Part shown: piece by piece, positions 1 to 8,253 of the stretch | Position numbering within the stretch: the first letter of the stretch is position 1 | How the letters are laid out: each line of letters begins with the position of its first letter | Source of the DNA: DATFDN01 sp963756545 | Lineage (GTDB): Bacteria; Pseudomonadota; Alphaproteobacteria; Acetobacterales; Acetobacteraceae | Reading direction: 5' to 3' | Assembly (NCBI GenBank): GCA_963756545.1 | Contig: CAVWNY010000006.1 | Span: forward strand, 7,854-71,853 | Length of the DNA stretch: 64,000 bases | Translations under genes and position numbers: made by a program | The notes under the pieces: generated by a model | What the model was told of the DNA's origin: nothing | The model's input: only the letters and a program-made list of their open reading frames with translations | Databases searched by the model: none

Positions 1-523
1 CGCCATCTTCCGTGTGGAACACGCCGGCGGCGGAGATGGCGACCCAGAGCTGCTTCTCGTCGTCGGGGTGCGGAACGAGCGAGTGCAGGATGAGCCCGCC
101 CCCACCCGGTTGCCAGTGCGGCCGGGACGGGTGGCTTTGCAGTCCGGCGATGTGCTGCCAAGACCCGCCGCCATCGTCGCTGCGGAACAATCCGGCGGGC
201 TCGACGCCGGCGTAGAGGCATCCCAAGCCCGGCGCCACGCTCCAGACCGACTTGATCGGGGCTTCTCCGGCCGCGTATGCCAAGCCCTCGCTCGAATGCG
301 TCCAGGTCGCGCCGAGATCGGCGGATTTCCACACGGCGGGGCCGAACCATTCGTTGCCGCCGCCGCCATAGATCGTGCCGGAGGCGGCATCGGCGACGAC
401 GTGGTTCATCGGCCATGTCTCGCAGAACGGGCCGCGCAGTTCCCACGAACGCCGCGCGGCGTTGCCATCGAGGATGAACGCGCCCTTCTTCGTCCCGAGC
501 AGGACGAGCACTCTCTTCGTCAT
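1..523 (-). CDS. BNR/sialidase-type beta-propeller protein (partial, C-terminus off window)
   Basis: The first 174 residues read MTKRVLVLLGTKKGAFILDG and continue past the window edge. Repeats of the form WKSADLGATW (residues about 70-79) and FRSDDGGGSWQHI are Asp-box/BNR motifs of sialidase-like or glycosyl-hydrolase BNR beta-propellers, which often have no known substrate. There is no signal peptide. The ATG lies 18 bp after the AHSA1 gene on the same strand, so it is probably the last known member of the VOC-ArsR-AHSA1 operon. Family call is good; biochemical function is unknown. Confidence 0.75.
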   Translation of the reverse strand, partial: MTKRVLVLLGTKKGAFILDGNAARRSWELRGPFCETWPMNHVVADAASGTIYGGGGNEWFGPAVWKSADLGATWTHSSEGLAYAAGEAPIKSVWSVAPGLGCLYAGVEPAGLFRSDDGGGSWQHIAGLQSHPSRPHWQPGGGGLILHSLVPHPDDEKQLWVAISAAGVFHTEDG

Positions 524-541
524 CACGGCCTCCGCTCGCGT

Positions 542-1009
542 TCAATTCGCCAGGTATTCGGCGAAGCGTTCCATGCAGCTCGTCCAGCCGCCCTCATGCG
601 CATCGCGCGATGCGACTTCATCGAACCCGGCCTGATGCAGGGTAAGTTTCGTCTTGCCGCCGTGGTCGGCGAACGTCACCGTCACCAAGGTTTCGTGGCC
701 GGCTCTGCCGTCCGCATCCTCGTCGACATATGTGAAGACGAGGCGTTCAGGTTCGACGATTTCGCGATAGACGCCCCGTTTCCAGTATTCGTCGCCATCG
801 GGCGAGCGCATGCCGCGTCGCCACGCGCCGCCGGGGCGCACGTCCATGTCACAGGAGACCGTGGTGAAGCCTCGCGGTCCCCACCAGAGCGCCGCACGCT
901 CGGGCTCGGTCCAGGCTTTGAACACGAGACGGCGGGGCGCGTCGAAGACGCGGGTGATGACGAGTTCCCGCTCCGCCGGTTGCGCGACGGCGCTAGCTCT
1001 TGCGACCAC
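542..1009 (-). CDS. SRPBCC/AHSA1-domain protein
   Basis: 155 aa. ELVITRVFDAPRRLVFKAWT near the N-terminus, the WWGPRGFTT block and the C-terminal GGWTSCMERFAEYL block are typical of the activator-of-Hsp90-ATPase-like (AHSA1, START/Bet v1 fold) small proteins. These bind hydrophobic ligands; in these operons the ligand is generally unknown. Its start overlaps the end of the ArsR gene by 17 bp, implying translational coupling. ArsR plus AHSA1 is a very common proteobacterial pair. Confidence 0.9.
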   Translation of the reverse strand: MVARASAVAQPAERELVITRVFDAPRRLVFKAWTEPERAALWWGPRGFTTVSCDMDVRPGGAWRRGMRSPDGDEYWKRGVYREIVEPERLVFTYVDEDADGRAGHETLVTVTFADHGGKTKLTLHQAGFDEVASRDAHEGGWTSCMERFAEYLAN

Positions 1010-1349
1010 GTTTCTTCCCCTCTGCGTGGAGCGTGTTCAGGTACCCCTCCAGACGGTCGAAGCTTGCTTCCCAGAAGCGGCGATAGTGCTCCAGCCAGCC
1101 GGCCGCATCCTTCAGCGGACCCGCGTCCAGCCGGCAGGGGCGCCACTGCGCCTCGCGCCCGCGCGCGATCAGCCCGGCGCGCTCCAGCACCTTCAGGTGC
1201 TTGGAGACGGCCGGCATGCTCATGTCGAAAGGCTCGGCCAGTTCCGTCACCGACGCCTCGCCCGAGACGAGACGGGCGAGGATCGCGCGCCGCGTGGGAT
1301 CGGCGAGGGCGGCGAAGGTCGTGCTGAGACGATCGGGCGACATGCGCAC
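993..1349 (-). CDS. ArsR-family transcriptional repressor
   Basis: 118 aa. A winged helix-turn-helix spans roughly residues 10-90: LADPTRRAILARL, then the recognition helix region MSMPAVSKHLKVLERAGLI, then the wing. The C-terminal part (WLEHYRRFWEASFDRLEGYL) is the dimer helix of the SdpR-like branch, which lacks metal-binding cysteines, so it is not an arsenic sensor. It starts 3 bp after the VOC gene and probably represses its own operon through the palindrome at 1817-1850. Confidence 0.93.
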   Translation of the reverse strand: MRMSPDRLSTTFAALADPTRRAILARLVSGEASVTELAEPFDMSMPAVSKHLKVLERAGLIARGREAQWRPCRLDAGPLKDAAGWLEHYRRFWEASFDRLEGYLNTLHAEGKKRGRKS

Positions 1350-1352
1350 GGG

Positions 1353-1769
1353 CTATGCGGCGGCTGGCTCGCAGTTGATCATCCACGGCGTGCCGAACCG
1401 ATCGACCAGCATGCCGAAACGTTCGGCCCAGAAGGTCCTCTGGATCGGCATTCGCACCGTCCCGCCTTCCGCCAAGGCGTGGAACACCCGCTCCGCCTCG
1501 GCCGGGTCTTCAATGCCTATGTTCACGGAGAAGCCTTTCATGGCCTCCTGGTGCTCCGGCGGACTGTCGGAGCCCATGAGCACCGTGTCGCCCACGATCA
1601 GGCGGGCATGGAGGATCCTGTCGCCCCATCCCGGCGGCGGGGTCTGGTCCGCGACCGGCGACTCCGCGTGGGTGACCATGGCGACGATCCTTCCGCCGAG
1701 GCACCCCTCATAGAATTTGAAGGCGGCCTCGCATTGGCCGTCGAACATCAGATACGGGTTGAGTTGCAT
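1353..1769 (-). CDS. VOC-family (PhnB/glyoxalase-like) protein
   Basis: 138 aa from ATG 1769, chosen because an AAAGGA Shine-Dalgarno lies just upstream; an ATG at 1784 in frame is the alternative. QLNPYLMFDGQCEAAFKFYE and the C-terminal FWAERFGMLVDRFGTPWMIN are the hallmark ends of the 3-demethylubiquinone-methyltransferase-like/PhnB VOC subfamily. Despite the PhnB name, the family has no proven role in C-P lyase chemistry. It is the first gene of the ArsR operon. Confidence 0.88.
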   Translation of the reverse strand: MQLNPYLMFDGQCEAAFKFYEGCLGGRIVAMVTHAESPVADQTPPPGWGDRILHARLIVGDTVLMGSDSPPEHQEAMKGFSVNIGIEDPAEAERVFHALAEGGTVRMPIQRTFWAERFGMLVDRFGTPWMINCEPAAA

Positions 1770-1816
1770 GCTGCGTCCTTTCATGGGAAAGCCGATGCGA
1801 CGCGTCTTGCCTGCCG

Positions 1817-1850
1817 ATAAACCAGGCGGTTAGATAACCGGCGGGTTTAT
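1817..1850. promoter_or_regulatory. Probable ArsR operator (34-bp palindrome)
   Basis: Outer arms ATAAACC/GGTTTAT and inner arms CGGTTA/TAACCG form one nested palindrome; 14 of 17 base pairs match. It lies 48 bp upstream of the VOC start, the first gene of the ArsR operon. GGTT/AACC half-sites at this spacing resemble operators of SdpR-like ArsR repressors. Inferred from symmetry and position. Confidence 0.6.
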
Positions 1851-1940
1851 TATGGTGTCGCAGCGCCGCTGTCAACAGCTAGCCAACCACCGCCGGGTAT
1901 CCGGATCGACAGCATTCCGCTGGAAAGGAATGAACCTGCC

Positions 1941-3317
1941 ATGAGCGACGAGAGATCGACCGCGAGCCGCGTGTCGGACCCCGGCATCCGCGCGCTCTAC
2001 CGGCTGGAGAACCGTTGGCAGGCGTGGCTCGATGTCGAAGCGGCGCTCGCGAAGGCGCAGGCGGAACTCGGCATCATCCCGCCCGAGGCGGCGGGGGCGA
2101 TCGCGCGCGCGGCGAGGCTGGAGCTGATGGATCGCGCGCGGATCGACGAGGGATTCGTGCGCACCGGGCACACGCTCGTGCCCCTGATCTGGGAGCTGGG
2201 CCGCATCGTGGAGGAGCCGCATGGCGGCTGGGTGCATTGGGGCGCCACCACGCAGAACATCACGCAGACCGGCGACCTGCTGGTGCTGCGTCAGGCGCAT
2301 CAGGTCTTCCTGCGCCTGATCGGCGATGCCCTGGTGGCGATGGCCGATCTGGCCGAGCGCGGGGCGGACATGCCGATCGCGGCCCGCACGCACGGCCAGC
2401 ACGCGGTGCCGGCCACGTTCGGTTACAAGGTTGCCGCGTGGATCGACGAGATGCTGCGCCACGCGGAGCGGCTGCGTCAGCTGGCGCCACGGCTCTTCGT
2501 TGCCATGCTGGGCGGCGCCGCCGGCACCTACGCCTCGCTCGGCGCGCCGGGGCCGGCGGTGCAGGCGGGCATCGCCAAGCATCTCGGCATGGCGTCGATG
2601 GCCGTTCCCTCGCGCGCCATCGGCGATCATCTGGCGGAGAACATCTGCATCCTCGGCCTGCTGGGCGCGACCTGCGGCAAGATCGGGCGCGAAATCTACA
2701 CGTTGATGAAGACCGAGTTCGGGGAGGTGGAGGAGCCGGTCCCGCCCGGAACGGTCGGCAGCTCGACCATGCCGCAGAAGCGCAACCCCAAATTATGCCA
2801 GGACATCATCGCCGCCGCCGCCGACATCCGCGCCATCGTGCCTCTGGCGCTGGAAGCGATGCAGACGGAGCATGAGGCCGATCGCACCACCAGCCTGATG
2901 ATGGACGCGGCCGAGGCGCGCGCCTGCATCGCCATGGGCGACGCGCTCAGCCGCCTGGGCGAGGTCTTGCGCGGCCTGCGGCTCGATCCGCGACGCATGC
3001 GGGCCAATCTCGATCTGGGCGGCGGGCTGATCATGGCCGAGGCCGTGATGCTCCGCCTCGGCGCGACGCTCGGACGCCAGTACGCCCATGACGTGGTCTA
3101 CGACGCCGCGCAGGCGGCCTTCGTCGAGGAGCGGCCCTTCTCCGCGATGTTGGCGGCCGACAAGCGCGTCAGCGACCATCTCGATCCCGCCGCGATCGAT
3201 GGGCTGCTCGATCCGACCGCCTATACCGGCCTGTGCGCCGTGATGGCCCGCGAGGCGGCGAGCCGGGCACGGGCAGCCGTTCAGGAAATCCGGGCCGCAC
3301 CCTCGGCCGACAAGTAG
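1941..3317 (+). CDS. Adenylosuccinate lyase / carboxymuconate cycloisomerase family lyase
   Basis: 458 aa. The fumarase/aspartase superfamily signature GSSTMPQKRNP sits near residue 275. HWGATTQNITQTG and ARTHGQHAVPATFG are the other two conserved active-site blocks. The enzyme should catalyse a beta-elimination releasing fumarate or a related acid. The WGATTQ..TQTG variant is nearer the 3-carboxy-cis,cis-muconate cycloisomerase/PurB-like group than argininosuccinate lyase. It converges on the PhnM-like gene with a 37-bp overlap. Substrate undetermined. Confidence 0.85.
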   Translation: MSDERSTASRVSDPGIRALYRLENRWQAWLDVEAALAKAQAELGIIPPEAAGAIARAARLELMDRARIDEGFVRTGHTLVPLIWELGRIVEEPHGGWVHWGATTQNITQTGDLLVLRQAHQVFLRLIGDALVAMADLAERGADMPIAARTHGQHAVPATFGYKVAAWIDEMLRHAERLRQLAPRLFVAMLGGAAGTYASLGAPGPAVQAGIAKHLGMASMAVPSRAIGDHLAENICILGLLGATCGKIGREIYTLMKTEFGEVEEPVPPGTVGSSTMPQKRNPKLCQDIIAAAADIRAIVPLALEAMQTEHEADRTTSLMMDAAEARACIAMGDALSRLGEVLRGLRLDPRRMRANLDLGGGLIMAEAVMLRLGATLGRQYAHDVVYDAAQAAFVEERPFSAMLAADKRVSDHLDPAAIDGLLDPTAYTGLCAVMAREAASRARAAVQEIRAAPSADK

Positions 3318-4420
3318 GCAAGCCGCCCGCCGGCGATCGTTAGGACGACGCGGCTTGCCTCGGGATCGACCACGACGAGGTCCGCGCGCAGGCCCTCGAT
3401 GAGGCGACCGCGATCGGCTAGCCCGGCCGCGGCGGCGGGGGTGGCGGAGATCAGCGACCAGGCGCGCGGCAGGTCGAGAATGCCCCTCCGTACGAGCGCC
3501 AGCGCGGCCTGCAGCATCGCCGGGTAGTAGTAATCCGACGACAGGATGGTGCAGATGCCGGCCTCCGCCATCCGGGCCGCCGAGGCCCAGCCGAGATGAG
3601 AGCGTCCGCGCACCACGTTGGGGCTGCCCATCACCACGAAATCGCCCGCCGCCCGCGCCGCCCGCGCGACCTCCTCGGCCATCGGGAATTCGCAGATGCG
3701 GGCACCGCGCGCGCGGAAGGCCTCGCGCTCCGCAACCGTCGCATCGTCGTGGCTGGCGATCGGGATGGCAGCCGCGCGGGCGGCCACGCCGATGCGGTCG
3801 AGTGCCGCGGGCAGGTCGGCTTCGCGGCCGGCGATGCGGGCGGCGACATCGCCGAACGCCTCCAAGCTCAGGCCCGCACGGTCGCTGAATTTCGCGCCCG
3901 CGACCGGGTCGCACAGCTTCTTCAGGATGCCCGGCGTGTGATCGTTGAAGGCGAGCAGATGCACACGCCCGCCCGCGATGTCGTCGAGCGCGATGTCAAG
4001 CGCATCGAGGTTGAACGCCTCCCACCGCAGATGCACGCGCATGTCGCACACCCATGCGTCGGCGGCGAGCGCATCGAGCAGCGCGCGCCACGTCTCGATC
4101 CCGCGCAAACCCGGCTCCCACGACAGGGTGACGCCGTGGAAGGCGGTGGTGATGCCGTTGGCCAGCAACTGCGCCTCGGTGTCGCGCAGCGCGAGCGGAG
4201 CGGGGAAGTCCACGCCCGGTCGGGGCTGAAGCTGACGCTCGAACGCGTCGCCGTGGATGTCGATGATGCCGGGCAGCACGAGCAGTCCGGCGGCGTCCAG
4301 GCGCAACCCGCGCGCGGTGCCGTCCAGCGCGGCGATGCGGCCGTCCTCCAGGCGGATATCGGCGACGGCCTCGCCTTCGGGCAGCAGCGCGCGGCCGCCG
4401 GTGAGGCTGATCGGTGGCAT
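3281..4420 (-). CDS. phnM: PhnM-like amidohydrolase (alpha-D-ribose 1-methylphosphonate 5-triphosphate diphosphatase family)
   Basis: 379 aa from ATG 4420, which follows a GGGAG ribosome site; the open frame extends further upstream without support. LPGIIDIHGDAFERQLQPRP carries the first metal-binding motif, PIASHDDATVAE the second, and SSDYYYPAMLQAAL the third, as in PhnM. PhnM hydrolyses the ribose triphosphate intermediate of C-P lyase to release pyrophosphate. This copy differs from the canonical phnM at 10209 (DIHGDAFER versus DLHTDNLER). It lies 13 bp downstream of phnF, in its operon. It may be a second PhnM or act on a different substrate. Confidence 0.82.
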   Translation of the reverse strand: MPPISLTGGRALLPEGEAVADIRLEDGRIAALDGTARGLRLDAAGLLVLPGIIDIHGDAFERQLQPRPGVDFPAPLALRDTEAQLLANGITTAFHGVTLSWEPGLRGIETWRALLDALAADAWVCDMRVHLRWEAFNLDALDIALDDIAGGRVHLLAFNDHTPGILKKLCDPVAGAKFSDRAGLSLEAFGDVAARIAGREADLPAALDRIGVAARAAAIPIASHDDATVAEREAFRARGARICEFPMAEEVARAARAAGDFVVMGSPNVVRGRSHLGWASAARMAEAGICTILSSDYYYPAMLQAALALVRRGILDLPRAWSLISATPAAAAGLADRGRLIEGLRADLVVVDPEASRVVLTIAGGRLAYLSAEGAARIS

Positions 4421-4433
4421 GGCGGCGGGCTCC

Positions 4434-5159
4434 CTACGGCTCGAACACGATCTGCACGCGCGGCGTGGGATAGCGCGTGACGCCGTATTCCACCACGGCG
4501 CCGTCACGGTCCACGTTGATGTTCTCCGTCACCAGCAGCGGGCGCGAGCGGGGCGTCCGCAGCAGCTCCGCTTCCTCCGCGCCGGGCATTCGCGCGGTGA
4601 CGCGCGTGACCTGGCGGAGGTAGTCATCGACGCCGACGGCGCGCAGCGCGTCGGTGATGCCGGCGCTTCGCAGCGCCGCCAGCAGACCGTGCAGCCGGGG
4701 CGGGAACCGATGCGTGCCGAGGCTGACGGGCCGGCCATCGGCGAGGCCCAGACGTTCCAGCACCACGAGCGCCGTGCCCTCCGCCACGCTGAGGGCCGCC
4801 GCCGCGGCGGCGTGGGCCGGCTCCTCGGCCAGCCGGAGCACCCGGCCCGAGGGTTCCTTGTTGTGGCGGCGCACCCATTCCGAGAAGCGGGTGCGCGGCT
4901 CGACCGCATAGTCCAGCACGTCCTCGGGCACGAACGCGCCCCGGCCGTGCTCCACCCGCACCAGGCCGCCGCGCGAAAGCTCCTCCATCGCGCGGCGCAA
5001 GGTGTGGCGGTTCACGCCGAAGCGGCGCGCGAGCACGGCTTCGCTGGGCAGGCGAGCGCCGGGCGGGAAGGCGCCACCGATCTCCCCGCGTAGCCGGGAG
5101 GCGATCTGGCGCCAAAGCGCCAGCCCCTCCTGGCGCTGGATCGGATCGAGCGACGCCAT
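4434..5159 (-). CDS. phnF: Phosphonate operon regulator PhnF (GntR/HutC family)
   Basis: 241 aa from ATG 5159. The N-terminal winged helix contains ALWRQIASRLRGEI, PSEAVLARRFGVNRHTLRRA and RVEHGRGAFV. The C-terminal half is a UTRA ligand domain (ending VEYGVTRYPTPRVQIVF). PhnF represses phn genes in several bacteria. It is divergent from phnG with an 82-bp shared control region containing the TGTCTAGACA palindrome, and is followed directly by the PhnM-like gene. Confidence 0.9.
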   Translation of the reverse strand: MASLDPIQRQEGLALWRQIASRLRGEIGGAFPPGARLPSEAVLARRFGVNRHTLRRAMEELSRGGLVRVEHGRGAFVPEDVLDYAVEPRTRFSEWVRRHNKEPSGRVLRLAEEPAHAAAAAALSVAEGTALVVLERLGLADGRPVSLGTHRFPPRLHGLLAALRSAGITDALRAVGVDDYLRQVTRVTARMPGAEEAELLRTPRSRPLLVTENINVDRDGAVVEYGVTRYPTPRVQIVFEP

Positions 5160-5199
5160 CGCGATTTCATCCTGTGCCCAAGGGCTGAACAAAGCTCGC

Positions 5200-5236
5200 T
5201 TGACGGATAACCGAAGGGAGCCTAGCTGTCTAGACA
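5200..5236 (+). promoter_or_regulatory. phnG promoter with probable PhnF operator
   Basis: TTGACG (5200-5205) is separated by 17 bp from TAGCTG (5223-5228), a plausible -35/-10 pair reading toward phnG. Overlapping the -10 is the perfect 10-bp palindrome TGTCTAGACA (5227-5236), resembling known HutC/PhnF half-site architecture. Binding here would block phnG transcription. I found no convincing PHO box. Prediction only. Confidence 0.5.
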
Positions 5237-5241
5237 TCCGT

Positions 5242-5739
5242 ATGAGTTGGCCGCTGCCGATGGACGACGCCGGTTCCGCCCCCAAACCCAGCAAGGATCC
5301 CGAAACCGCGCAGCGTCGGCGCTGGATGGCGGTGCTGGCGCGCGCCGACGCCGGTGCCATCGCGGCGGGGCTGGATCGCCTGTCGGAGCTGCCGTCCTGG
5401 CGTGTGCTGCGCGGACCGGAAAGCGGGCTGGTGATGGTGCGCGGCCGGGCAGGGGGCGGCGGGGCGCCGTTCAACCTCGGCGAGATGTCGGTCACCCGCT
5501 GCACCGTGCGCGTTTCAAGCGGGGAAGTGGGTCACGCCTACATCGCCGGCCGGGACGGACGGCGGGCGGAGTTAGCGGCGGCGGTGGACGCGCTGATGCA
5601 GCTTGCGGACTTCCGCGAAGCGGTGGCGGAGGCGGTGGTCGAGCCGCTGGCGCGCGCGCAGACGGCCCGGCGGGAGGCGATCGCCGCCAAGGCCGCCGCG
5701 ACGCGGGTACAGTTCTTCACCATGCGGACGATGCGCTGA
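5242..5739 (+). CDS. phnG: C-P lyase core subunit PhnG
   Basis: 165 aa from ATG 5242; an in-frame ATG at 5260 fits the predicted promoter better because the first would leave almost no leader. QRRRWMAVLARADA, the FNLGEMSVTRCTVR block and GHAYIAGRD are characteristic of PhnG. PhnG forms the PhnGHIJ core complex that installs methylphosphonate on ribose triphosphate and cleaves the C-P bond. The TGA overlaps the phnH ATG by one base. Confidence 0.93.
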   Translation: MSWPLPMDDAGSAPKPSKDPETAQRRRWMAVLARADAGAIAAGLDRLSELPSWRVLRGPESGLVMVRGRAGGGGAPFNLGEMSVTRCTVRVSSGEVGHAYIAGRDGRRAELAAAVDALMQLADFREAVAEAVVEPLARAQTARREAIAAKAAATRVQFFTMRTMR

Positions 5740-6314
5740 TGCGCGCGCCCGACCGCCCCGGCTTCGCCGACCCGGTCGCCGAGGCACAAACATGCTTTCG
5801 CGCCGTGCTGGACGCCATGGCCCGACCCGGCGCCGTGCGCGAGGCTGGATCGGGGCTCGAACCGCCGGCGCCGTTGTGCCCTTCCGCCGCCGCCGCGCTG
5901 CTGACCCTGATCGACCACGAGACGCCGCTTTGGCTTGATCCCGAGGCGCGGGCGGCGGGCGCGTGGGTGGCGTTCCATTGTGGCGCCGGCTTTGCGGAAC
6001 CGGACGCGGCGGCGTTCCTGCTCGCGCTTCGGCTGCCCCGGTTCGATGGTTTGCGCCTGGGGTCGGACGAGGCGCCGGAGGAGTCCGCGACGGTGATCCT
6101 GCAACTGCCCCGCCTCGGCGCGGGTCCGCAATTCCGGCTCAGCGGCCCCGGCCTGCCTGGTCCAACGGAGTTCGCCGCCGAGGGGCTGCCGGCGAATTTC
6201 GCCGCTCTCTGGGCCGGAAACCGCGCGCTGTTCCCGCGCGGTGTCGATCTCGTGCTGTGCGCCGGCACGCAACTCGCCGCCCTGCCGCGCACGGTGACCG
6301 TGGAGGCGCTCTGA
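5739..6314 (+). CDS. phnH: C-P lyase core subunit PhnH
   Basis: 191 aa. FADPVAEAQTCFRAVLDAMA and PGAVREAG match the PhnH N-terminus; PLWLDPEARAAGAWVAFHCG and the end region GNRALFPRGVDLVLC are conserved. PhnH is a PLP-transferase-like fold subunit of the PhnGHIJ core. The start is coupled to the phnG stop and its own TGA overlaps the phnI ATG in the same way. Confidence 0.94.
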   Translation: MRAPDRPGFADPVAEAQTCFRAVLDAMARPGAVREAGSGLEPPAPLCPSAAAALLTLIDHETPLWLDPEARAAGAWVAFHCGAGFAEPDAAAFLLALRLPRFDGLRLGSDEAPEESATVILQLPRLGAGPQFRLSGPGLPGPTEFAAEGLPANFAALWAGNRALFPRGVDLVLCAGTQLAALPRTVTVEAL

Positions 6315-7417
6315 TGGCCTATGTCGCGGTGAAGGGCGGCGAGCGCGCGATCGATGCCGCCCATGCCTGGGTGGCCGAGGAGCGTCGGGGCGACCCGTGC
6401 GTTCCCCAACTATCGCTGGAGCAGATCAGATGCCAGCTTGGCCGCGCCGTCGATCGTGTCATGGCGGAGGGTTCGCTGCACGATCCGGAGCTGGCGGCGC
6501 TGGCGATCAAGCAGGCGCAGGGCGACCTGGTGGAGGCGGCGTTCCTGCTGCGCGCGTATCGCACCACGCTGCCGCGGCTCACGCGCTCGCTGCCGCTCGA
6601 CACCGCCGCGATGGCGGTGCGCCGGCGCGTCTCGGCGATCTTCAAGGACCTGCCCGGCGGCCAAGTGCTGGGGCCGACTTACGACTACACGCACCGGCTG
6701 CTCGATTTCGCGCTGGCCGACGGCGGCTCACCCCCCCCCGCGTCGGTGGCGGAGATCGACGCCGACGCGGTGATGGCGCGCGTTCATGACATCCTGGGCC
6801 GGGAAGGGCTGATCGAGCCCGACGGCCCGGACGACCAGCTAACCGACAACGAGCCGGGCGACCTGACGCGCGAGCCGCTGCGCTTCCCGGCCGATCGCGA
6901 CGTGCGCCTGCAAGCGCTGGCGCGCGGCGACGAGGGCTTCCTGCTCGCGCTCGGCTACTCCACCCAACGCGGCTACGGCGGCACGCATCCGTTCGCCGGC
7001 GAGATCCGGATGGGCGAGGTCACCGTGGAGATCGCGCCGGCCGAACTGGGGTTTGCCATCGACATCGCCGACATCGTCGTGACCGAGTGCCAGATGGTGA
7101 ACCAGTTCAAGGGATCGAAGGCGGCGCCGCCGCAGTTCACGCGTGGCTACGGGCTGGTGTTCGGACATTCCGAGCGCAAGGCGATGGCGATGGCGCTGGT
7201 CGATCGCGCGATGCGCGCGGCCGATTTGGGCGAGGACGTGACCGCGCCGGCGCAGAACGTGGAGTTCGTTTTATATCACTCCGATAATGTCGAGGCGACG
7301 GGCTTCGTCGAGCATTTGAAGCTGCCCCACTACGTCGATTTCCAGAGCGAGCTGGAGGCGGTGCGACGGATGCGCGCGGCGGCGGTGGCGCCCGCGCAGG
7401 CGGAGTCCGTGAAGTGA
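6314..7417 (+). CDS. phnI: C-P lyase core subunit PhnI (ribosyltransferase)
   Basis: 367 aa. Starts MAYVAVKGGERAIDAAHAW, a very conserved PhnI beginning. Conserved RDVRLQALARGDEGFLLALG, YSTQRGYGGTHPF and TECQMVNQFKGSK follow. PhnI carries the nucleosidase/phosphonate ribosyltransferase activity with ATP, helped by PhnG, H and L. The last codons overlap the phnJ GTG start by 4 bp. Confidence 0.96.
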   Translation: MAYVAVKGGERAIDAAHAWVAEERRGDPCVPQLSLEQIRCQLGRAVDRVMAEGSLHDPELAALAIKQAQGDLVEAAFLLRAYRTTLPRLTRSLPLDTAAMAVRRRVSAIFKDLPGGQVLGPTYDYTHRLLDFALADGGSPPPASVAEIDADAVMARVHDILGREGLIEPDGPDDQLTDNEPGDLTREPLRFPADRDVRLQALARGDEGFLLALGYSTQRGYGGTHPFAGEIRMGEVTVEIAPAELGFAIDIADIVVTECQMVNQFKGSKAAPPQFTRGYGLVFGHSERKAMAMALVDRAMRAADLGEDVTAPAQNVEFVLYHSDNVEATGFVEHLKLPHYVDFQSELEAVRRMRAAAVAPAQAESVK

Positions 7418-8253
7418 ACGGCTACAATTTTGCCTATCTGGACGAGCAGACGAAGCGGATGATCCGCCGCGCGCTGTTGAAGGCCGTCGCGATCCCCGGC
7501 CATCAGGTGCCGTTCGGCTCGCGCGAGATGCCCTTGCCCTATGGCTGGGGCACCGGCGGCATCCAGGTCACGGCCTCGGTGCTGGGCGCGAGCGACGTGC
7601 TGAAGGTGATCGACCAGGGTGCCGATGACACCACCAACGCCGTTTCCATCCGCCGCTTCTTCGGGCGCACCGCGGGGGTTCGCACGACCACGCGCACGGC
7701 GGAGGCGACGGTGATCCAGACCCGCCATCGGATTCCTGAGACTCCGCTGCGCAACGACCAGATCATCGTGTTTCAGGTGCCGCAGCCCGAGCCGCTCTGG
7801 CGCCTCGTGCCGTCACGCACGGAGACGCGGCGGATGCACGCGCTGGCCGATTACGGGGTGATGCATGTGCGGCTCTACGAGGACGTCGCCCGCTTCGGTC
7901 AGGTGGCGATCAGCTACGACTATCCGGTGATGGTGAACCATCGGTATCTGACGGCGCCGAGCCCGATCCCGTCGTTTGACAACCCGAAAATGCACAGGAT
8001 GCCGGCGCTCCAACTGTTCGGCGCCGGGCGCGAGAAGCGCATCTATGCGATACCGCCCTACACCGACGTGCGCCCGCTCGATTTCGAGGACTATCCGTTC
8101 CACCCGGCCCGCGCGCCGCATGCCTGCGGGCTATGCGGCGCCGCCGACAGCTATCTCGACGAGGTGGTGACGGACGATCATGGAACGCGTCTGTTCGTGT
8201 GCTCCGATACCGACTTTTGTGCGGATCGTCGCGCGGCGGGATACGGCGAATGA
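7414..8253 (+). CDS. phnJ: C-P lyase catalytic subunit PhnJ (radical SAM)
   Basis: 279 aa from a GTG start overlapping phnI. The C-terminal cysteines C238-x2-C241-x21-C263-x5-C269 match the 4Fe-4S and catalytic Cys arrangement of PhnJ, so the radical C-P bond cleavage site is intact. The start region GYNFAYLDEQTKRMIRRALL and LPYGWGTGGIQVTASVLG are diagnostic. It converts ribose 1-phosphonate 5-phosphate to the cyclic 1,2-phosphate plus the hydrocarbon. Confidence 0.97.
   Translation: MNGYNFAYLDEQTKRMIRRALLKAVAIPGHQVPFGSREMPLPYGWGTGGIQVTASVLGASDVLKVIDQGADDTTNAVSIRRFFGRTAGVRTTTRTAEATVIQTRHRIPETPLRNDQIIVFQVPQPEPLWRLVPSRTETRRMHALADYGVMHVRLYEDVARFGQVAISYDYPVMVNHRYLTAPSPIPSFDNPKMHRMPALQLFGAGREKRIYAIPPYTDVRPLDFEDYPFHPARAPHACGLCGAADSYLDEVVTDDHGTRLFVCSDTDFCADRRAAGYGE

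Noticed and set aside
5160..5241. PHO box upstream of phnG
   Set aside because: No pair of CTGTCAT-like direct repeats at 11-bp spacing; only the PhnF-type palindrome is clear.
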